Source of the DNA: Bacillota bacterium
GTDB taxonomy: Bacteria > Bacillota_I > Bacilli_A > ML615J-28 > CAG-698
Length of the DNA stretch: 9,756 bases
Assembly (NCBI GenBank): GCA_023410025.1
Contig: JAEYQM010000080.1
Location: 1 to 9,756, forward strand
Direction of reading: 5' to 3'
Position numbers and translations under genes: made by a program. Positions 4,715 through 9,756 of the stretch are shown here, in pieces. Position 1 is the first letter of the stretch. Every line of letters starts with the position of its first letter. Under the pieces are notes generated by a model. That model made no database searches, was not told the origin of the DNA, and worked only from the letters and a program-made list of their open reading frames with translations.

Positions 4715-7700
4715 ATGTTAAAAGAATTTTGCGAAATAAAAGGTAATCCAAAAGTAAGTTTTGACTTTACTTACTTAGATATGGTCGATTGGAGCAATTA
4801 TTATGATGAAGATGAAATTATAGTAAATAATAATTATCAATTGTTTGTAAAAATAAATCTTGAGGAGTTTATAAAAGACGATAAAGTTTCTTCATGTTTT
4901 TTTAACTTGCCAATTTATGCAACAAAATCAGATATAGAATTTAAAATTTTTGAAATTAATAAATCTATTGATCTAAAAAATTTTAAAAAACCAGATCTTA
5001 TTATTGATGATAACTATGACATATATGATAAAGAAGGTTGTGATGAATGTGTATGTTACAAACAAAATAATAAGATAGGAGTAGTATGTTTTGATATTAC
5101 AAAATTAATAAGAAACAAAGTTTTAAATGGAGAAAAAACAGTTTATTTCAGAATAATGATTAATTGTATTGATCATTTTGTATTAGACAATCCAAAATTA
5201 TATAATGAAAAAACAAAAAAGGAACACGAAAAAGTATCAAGTGAAGAATATGTTGATTTTGAAATTATTAAAGGATTTTTCTTACCTTATAATAATTCCG
5301 AGTATGATAAAATTGATTTAATAAATGCAGGAAATATAAATGTCAATTTAAAAACTAGATTATTAACTTATAATTTACCTTTCTTTAAAACTTCAAGTAA
5401 GAATATTCCAATTCATTTTTCTGGTTGTTACAATGTACAAAGTGATGGTTTATTAGGGAAAAATATAAGAACAAACTATGAATATAGAATAACATATAAT
5501 GAAAAAAGGATTGTTTTAGAAGATTACATTGGATTAAAATCCTATTATATTTTTATAGAAAGAGAAGAGGCAATTATTAAATATAATTTTGATGTTGCTG
5601 ATAAAGTTGGTAAAATATATATTAATTTTATTGATGAAAGTGTAATGACTTTAAATGAAGGTAATTTAAACATTTATTATAAAAATGGTACTTTAATAAG
5701 TTTTCTTACTTTGGATTTAACTAATACTATAGTAAAAATAAATTATATCAAGAATAGGTTTAATGATAAAATTACTTTTATATGGAAAGAAAACTTTATA
5801 TCAAGAATTTTTAACAGCGATGGTGATGAAATAAAATTTTCTTCATCAAACGGTCAGTATATAGATGTTGCTGAACTTGTAAGAGAAAAAATAAAAATAA
5901 CATTTATATATACACAAGGGCAAGATAAGTTATTAAATAAAATAATAGTTAATAAATTAAGTTTAGAAAGTTACACTACAAGTCAATATCATTATGATTA
6001 TACTATATATAAAGGAAAACCATTGTTGTTAAAAAGTGTTGACGATTTTATTGATTCTGTTCATTATGAAATTGAATATGAAAATGAAAATTCTTTTGAA
6101 GTTTATAAAGTATTAAATAAAAGTGGAAAAACAGACTATAAAATTTATTCATTTTTTGAGTCAAAAAATATGTTGCTGATGCAAAACCAGTATGGAGAAT
6201 ATAATCAAATATATTTTGACAAACTAGGAAATATAAAAACTACAATTGATAATTATAATGACTATGTTACTTATCAATACCAAAGATCAATTAGTGGAGA
6301 AGTGCTTCAACAAAGTAAACCTGTTAATAGTAGCAAATACAATTATTTAAAAAATCCGAATTTTACAAGTTCAAATAATTCACAGATAAGTGAATGGAAT
6401 ACCTTTAATTTTAATTCAAATGATAAAGTTGAAGATAATGACTTTCTACAAAATGTAATTGGTTTAAAAAGATTGAAAATTACTGGTGATCCATATAATG
6501 AAAAAAAATTATCTCAAAAAGTATATTCTAGTGGGGTTGAGGGTGATGAATGGTTTTTTTCAATTTGGGCAAAATCAAAATATAGTCTAAATAATAAATT
6601 TGAGATAGAAGTGAAATATGAATATTTAGATTCAAGTGAAAATAATAATAGTGTTTTTTATCTAAACCCATTTGATGAAGAATTTCAAATATTAAGCGGT
6701 ACAATTGTTGCACAAAGCAATTATAAATCAATTGAAATTAGTATTAAATATCAGGGACCAAATTACGCTTATATTGGTACAGTAAGTTTGTTTTCAAAAA
6801 TGAGAAATGTTAATTTAGTGTATGATAACGAAGGTAATTTAGTTGATGAAAATATTCATCAAATTTATGATCAATACAATAATATAAGTGAAATAAGAAC
6901 TTCTAGTTCAATTATTAAATATACATACAATGATAGAAATCAATTAATTGGAACTAAAGACATCTGTAATAATAATAGTGAGATATATTCATATGACATG
7001 TATGGTAATTTAATTAAATGTACTAATATAGCTGATAACGAAATAATAAATAATATAGAAGAGTTTCAATATAATTCAAGAGGCCAATTAGTTGAAAAAA
7101 ACAATAATAAAGGCGATAAAGAATATTATAATTATGATGTGTATGATAGATTAACAAATATTATTGATATTAGTGGTATAACTAAAACATATAATTATAG
7201 TTTAACAAATAAGTTAATGACTGAAGATTATCATTTAAATGATAAAGAGGATGGCTGTAAATATGAATATGACTCTAAAAATCAATTATCAAAAATAATA
7301 ACAAAAAACCAAGGAGAATATGAATTTAAATTTGATTCGATGAATAGACTAGAAAAAGTAATAATTGATGGAGAACTTCTGTATGAAAATAAATATAATT
7401 TTTTGATTAACGGCTATGAAACTGATCTGCCAACAATAAAATCATACGGTATAGGTAATAATTATAGTTTTGAATATGACAATAAAAAACGTCTAAATAA
7501 AGTCATAAAACAAGGTATTTTATTATATGAATTTTCATATGATAATTATGAATACAATGGGAACAAAATTATAATCGTAGATTATGAGAACCGTTTAAAA
7601 AAAGAATTGTATTATAATACAGATAATAAACTTGTAAAAGAAAATATAATAAATGATGATAATATAATTAAATCAAGTATTGAATATCAATATGATTCAA

Positions 7701-9756
7701 CAGGTAATATTAATAGTAAAATTCAAAAAAATAATGGTGAAAAAAATTTTTATACATATGATTATCCTTATGAATATGGTGAGTATAACATAAATGGCTA
7801 TTTTAATATAATGTGCTCAAAAAACTTAAATGATTCATTTATACCAAATAAATATGGTATTACACTTTTTGGAAATGAAGCTAGTTTAATAACTTGTGAA
7901 ACTATTTATGATAATAATTTAAAGCATAACATAGTAAGATTTGATAATCCTAATTCAAGCTTAATGTTTAATAAGAAAGAGCTTAATACAAGAAGATTAG
8001 ATCAGATGACTTATCATAAAGGTAAATACAATAAGTCAAATTGGGAGTCAAAATTGAGCAAAGATAATGCAATTTATTTTTGGGTTAAGCCTGTTGGAAA
8101 ATCATTTGATGATTGTAATTTAATAACCGTAAGTAACGATAGTAATTCAATTTATTATTTAAAAATTAATAAACAAGGGAATTTAGTGTTAATAAAAACT
8201 TTGGATGAAAGAATAGTATATACAACTTCAACTAAAATAGATTTAAACAATTGGAATTTTGTTGGATTAGTAATTAATTTAGGACAAATAAATATATATT
8301 TAAATGAAAAAAAATATATTTTTAATTATACTATTTCATTAGAATCTATTACACGAATTGGATTTGGAAGTAATTTTCCGTTAAGTGTTAAAAAAGAAAA
8401 CATAGACATGATAAATTCAGAAAAGTATTCTATTTATTTTGATTTATTTTATGCAAATATAGGATGTTACACATATTCGGATGGAGATATTTATAAGATA
8501 TATGAAAATGGTAAAAAGTACTTAAATGGTTATAACCTGGATAGAACTAGTGTAGTTACTTACTATGATAAAGATATCTTTAATAAATTTGATATTATTC
8601 CTCTAAATGGTAGTCTAATATCCTCTTCTAATTTATCTCCATACTATTTAAATTATACTGCTAATGACTTTAATACTAGAAAAGCAAATATTTTTGATTA
8701 TGACGATGAACTATGCAATCATGTATATGGTAGTTATGACAAAAACATCTTTACTAAACATAAAAAAAACTCTTTGTTAGCTTATAAACTACCTCTTAAA
8801 ACTACAGGAACTATTTCTTTATGGTTTAAGTCAAACATTAATAATTGCAACTATAATAGATATATTTTAAGTAGTATGAATAAATCAAATGCTCAATCAG
8901 GTTTTAGTGTATATATTGATGGTAAATATTTACCTTATTTTCAAATTAATAATAATGGGGAATCTAAGCTACTTTCAGACAAAGCTATTGATCATAATAG
9001 TTGGAATTTTATAAGTATAAAATGGGATTCAAATAATGTATATGCAAAAATAAATGATAGTAATTATATTCCAATAAATGTTAACTCAGTAAATCTTGAT
9101 GGATGTATAACATACGTAGGATGTACAGTAGATATTTCAAATAATCCTTGTTACCATATAAATGGTAGAATAGAAATGATTACATATTCAAATGATTTAA
9201 TTAGTGATGCTGATATTAATAAGTTAAATGAAAATGGTAGAGTATTATCTTATAAAAAAACATTTGATGATTTTGATAGAATAAAAGAAAAAAAGTATAT
9301 TTCCAAGAATAACCAATTATTACATACATATCGATATAATGATAATAAAAATAGTTTAAAAATTTTACCATCAAGCGAAGTTTTATACAATGGAGAAGAA
9401 ATTATTTATAACTATGATGAGCTAAATAATATAACCCACAAATTAAGACTTGATAAAGATGGAAAAATGATTGAAGGCATTAATTATAAATATGACGAAT
9501 TAAAAAGATTACAACAAGAATCAATATATAATGAGAACAATGAATTTATTGAAGGGTATTTATATACATATGATAATAATGGAAATATATTAACTAAAGA
9601 AAAGAAAACACAAGGTAATATCACTGAATATATTGATACATATGTTTATTCAAATACTATAAAAGACAGATTAGAAAGAATAGTGCGCAATGATTTTACA
9701 AAAAATGAAATGCTATATAAATTCTTATATGAAGGAAACAATAAATTTTTTCCAAG
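4715..9756 (+). CDS. Giant RHS/YD-repeat protein with inserted carbohydrate-binding-like domains, 3'-truncated by the window
   Basis: ATG 4715, preceded by AGGTG five bases upstream, opens a frame that stays open for 1680 codons to the right edge, with no frameshift. There is no signal peptide or membrane segment. Domains in rough order: an N-terminal beta-domain (1-150, vaguely DNRLRE-like); the RHS/Tc-type entry (about 205-240, NINVNLKTRLLTYNLPFF) with following cocoon strands to about 540; a CBM-like jelly roll (541-697, NYLKNPNF...EW...RLKITG); a YD-repeat array (700-1022); a LamG/concanavalin-like domain (core 1119-1255, AIYFWVKP...NNWNFVGLVI...INIYLN); a second one (1350-1509, GTISLWFKS...HNSWNFISIKW); and more YD repeats (1517 on). 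RHS shells encapsulate a C-terminal toxin or act as surface and wall-binding proteins in Bacillota. The RHS core signature, the variable tip and any immunity gene are beyond the window, so toxicity is inferred. Lack of a signal peptide and the nearby holin-like gene suggest non-Sec release. Confidence 0.9.
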   Translation, partial: MLKEFCEIKGNPKVSFDFTYLDMVDWSNYYDEDEIIVNNNYQLFVKINLEEFIKDDKVSSCFFNLPIYATKSDIEFKIFEINKSIDLKNFKKPDLIIDDNYDIYDKEGCDECVCYKQNNKIGVVCFDITKLIRNKVLNGEKTVYFRIMINCIDHFVLDNPKLYNEKTKKEHEKVSSEEYVDFEIIKGFFLPYNNSEYDKIDLINAGNINVNLKTRLLTYNLPFFKTSSKNIPIHFSGCYNVQSDGLLGKNIRTNYEYRITYNEKRIVLEDYIGLKSYYIFIEREEAIIKYNFDVADKVGKIYINFIDESVMTLNEGNLNIYYKNGTLISFLTLDLTNTIVKINYIKNRFNDKITFIWKENFISRIFNSDGDEIKFSSSNGQYIDVAELVREKIKITFIYTQGQDKLLNKIIVNKLSLESYTTSQYHYDYTIYKGKPLLLKSVDDFIDSVHYEIEYENENSFEVYKVLNKSGKTDYKIYSFFESKNMLLMQNQYGEYNQIYFDKLGNIKTTIDNYNDYVTYQYQRSISGEVLQQSKPVNSSKYNYLKNPNFTSSNNSQISEWNTFNFNSNDKVEDNDFLQNVIGLKRLKITGDPYNEKKLSQKVYSSGVEGDEWFFSIWAKSKYSLNNKFEIEVKYEYLDSSENNNSVFYLNPFDEEFQILSGTIVAQSNYKSIEISIKYQGPNYAYIGTVSLFSKMRNVNLVYDNEGNLVDENIHQIYDQYNNISEIRTSSSIIKYTYNDRNQLIGTKDICNNNSEIYSYDMYGNLIKCTNIADNEIINNIEEFQYNSRGQLVEKNNNKGDKEYYNYDVYDRLTNIIDISGITKTYNYSLTNKLMTEDYHLNDKEDGCKYEYDSKNQLSKIITKNQGEYEFKFDSMNRLEKVIIDGELLYENKYNFLINGYETDLPTIKSYGIGNNYSFEYDNKKRLNKVIKQGILLYEFSYDNYEYNGNKIIIVDYENRLKKELYYNTDNKLVKENIINDDNIIKSSIEYQYDSTGNINSKIQKNNGEKNFYTYDYPYEYGEYNINGYFNIMCSKNLNDSFIPNKYGITLFGNEASLITCETIYDNNLKHNIVRFDNPNSSLMFNKKELNTRRLDQMTYHKGKYNKSNWESKLSKDNAIYFWVKPVGKSFDDCNLITVSNDSNSIYYLKINKQGNLVLIKTLDERIVYTTSTKIDLNNWNFVGLVINLGQINIYLNEKKYIFNYTISLESITRIGFGSNFPLSVKKENIDMINSEKYSIYFDLFYANIGCYTYSDGDIYKIYENGKKYLNGYNLDRTSVVTYYDKDIFNKFDIIPLNGSLISSSNLSPYYLNYTANDFNTRKANIFDYDDELCNHVYGSYDKNIFTKHKKNSLLAYKLPLKTTGTISLWFKSNINNCNYNRYILSSMNKSNAQSGFSVYIDGKYLPYFQINNNGESKLLSDKAIDHNSWNFISIKWDSNNVYAKINDSNYIPINVNSVNLDGCITYVGCTVDISNNPCYHINGRIEMITYSNDLISDADINKLNENGRVLSYKKTFDDFDRIKEKKYISKNNQLLHTYRYNDNKNSLKILPSSEVLYNGEEIIYNYDELNNITHKLRLDKDGKMIEGINYKYDELKRLQQESIYNENNEFIEGYLYTYDNNGNILTKEKKTQGNITEYIDTYVYSNTIKDRLERIVRNDFTKNEMLYKFLYEGNNKFFP
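6812..7780 (+). repeat. First YD-repeat array within the RHS gene
   Basis: This codes for residues about 700-1022. Degenerate copies of the pattern Y-x-Y-D/N-x-x-x-x-L follow each other: NLVYDNEGNLV, KYTYNDRNQLIG, IYSYDMYGNLI, EFQYNSRGQLV, YYNYDVYDRL, KYEYDSKNQLS, EFKFDSMNRLE, SFEYDNKKRLN and EYQYDSTGNI. Copies vary in length and are not DNA repeats, so this is an old protein repeat rather than a recent expansion. In solved RHS/Tc proteins such repeats wind into a hollow beta-cocoon. Confidence 0.9.
9245..9690 (+). repeat. Second YD-repeat array within the RHS gene
   Basis: After the second LamG-like domain the YD pattern returns (TFDDFDRIKEKKY, IIYNYDELNNIT, NYKYDELKRLQ, LYTYDNNGNIL, VYSNTIKDRLERI). 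The repeats at this end, with YTYDNNGNIL, resemble the conserved approach to the RHS core, so the core and C-terminal tip probably begin not far beyond the right edge. Confidence 0.85.

Noticed and set aside
6528..6731. Antisense 67-aa ORF opposite the RHS gene
   Set aside because: It lies inside the continuous RHS frame and shows no independent evidence.

Overview
The window is very AT-rich and every supported gene lies on the + strand. Shine-Dalgarno sites are strong (GGAGG or AAAGGAG). Tryptophan is always TGG: there are 11 TGG codons and no in-frame TGA over the 1680 visible codons of the largest gene. TGA also acts as a stop at 2456-2458 and 2627-2629. This fits the standard bacterial code (table 11) and a low-GC Bacillota host, possibly gut- or host-associated, rather than a Mycoplasma or Spiroplasma using code 4. 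Genus cannot be told from the sequence. There are no rRNA, tRNA, CRISPR or insertion sequences.

Left part (1-1456). The C-terminal end of an unrecognised gene runs in from the left edge (2-346). An intergenic stretch follows, with an extended -10 promoter near 563-591. Next comes a 20-codon leader ORF (626-688) that overlaps the start of a sigma-70-like regulator (675-1379). A good intrinsic terminator (1422-1456) closes this unit.

Right part (1494 to the right edge). After the terminator lie a possible 10-residue peptide with a near-perfect ribosome binding site (1494-1526) and then a tight run of genes. These are a two-TM membrane protein (1550-2041), an LLH-type holin-like protein (2090-2458), a 52-aa protein (2471-2629) overlapping a 214-aa beta-rich protein (2619-3263), a divergent Mur ligase paralogue (3267-4706), and a giant RHS/YD-repeat protein (4715 to beyond 9756). 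The last has carbohydrate-binding-like and two LamG/concanavalin-like domains inserted. Gaps from the holin-like gene onward are 12 bases or less, so this looks like one operon.

Reading as a system (inference): a dedicated sigma-like regulator, a holin-like protein and a very large toxin-type protein without a signal peptide recall the logic of clostridial toxin loci (TcdR/TcdE/TcdA-B) and of holin-based (type 10) release of Tc/RHS toxins. The unusual additions are a MurE-like ligase with altered active-site motifs and two small phage-fibre-like genes between the holin and the RHS gene. The RHS C-terminus, which would carry any toxin domain and its immunity gene, lies outside the window, so the toxin role is not shown here.
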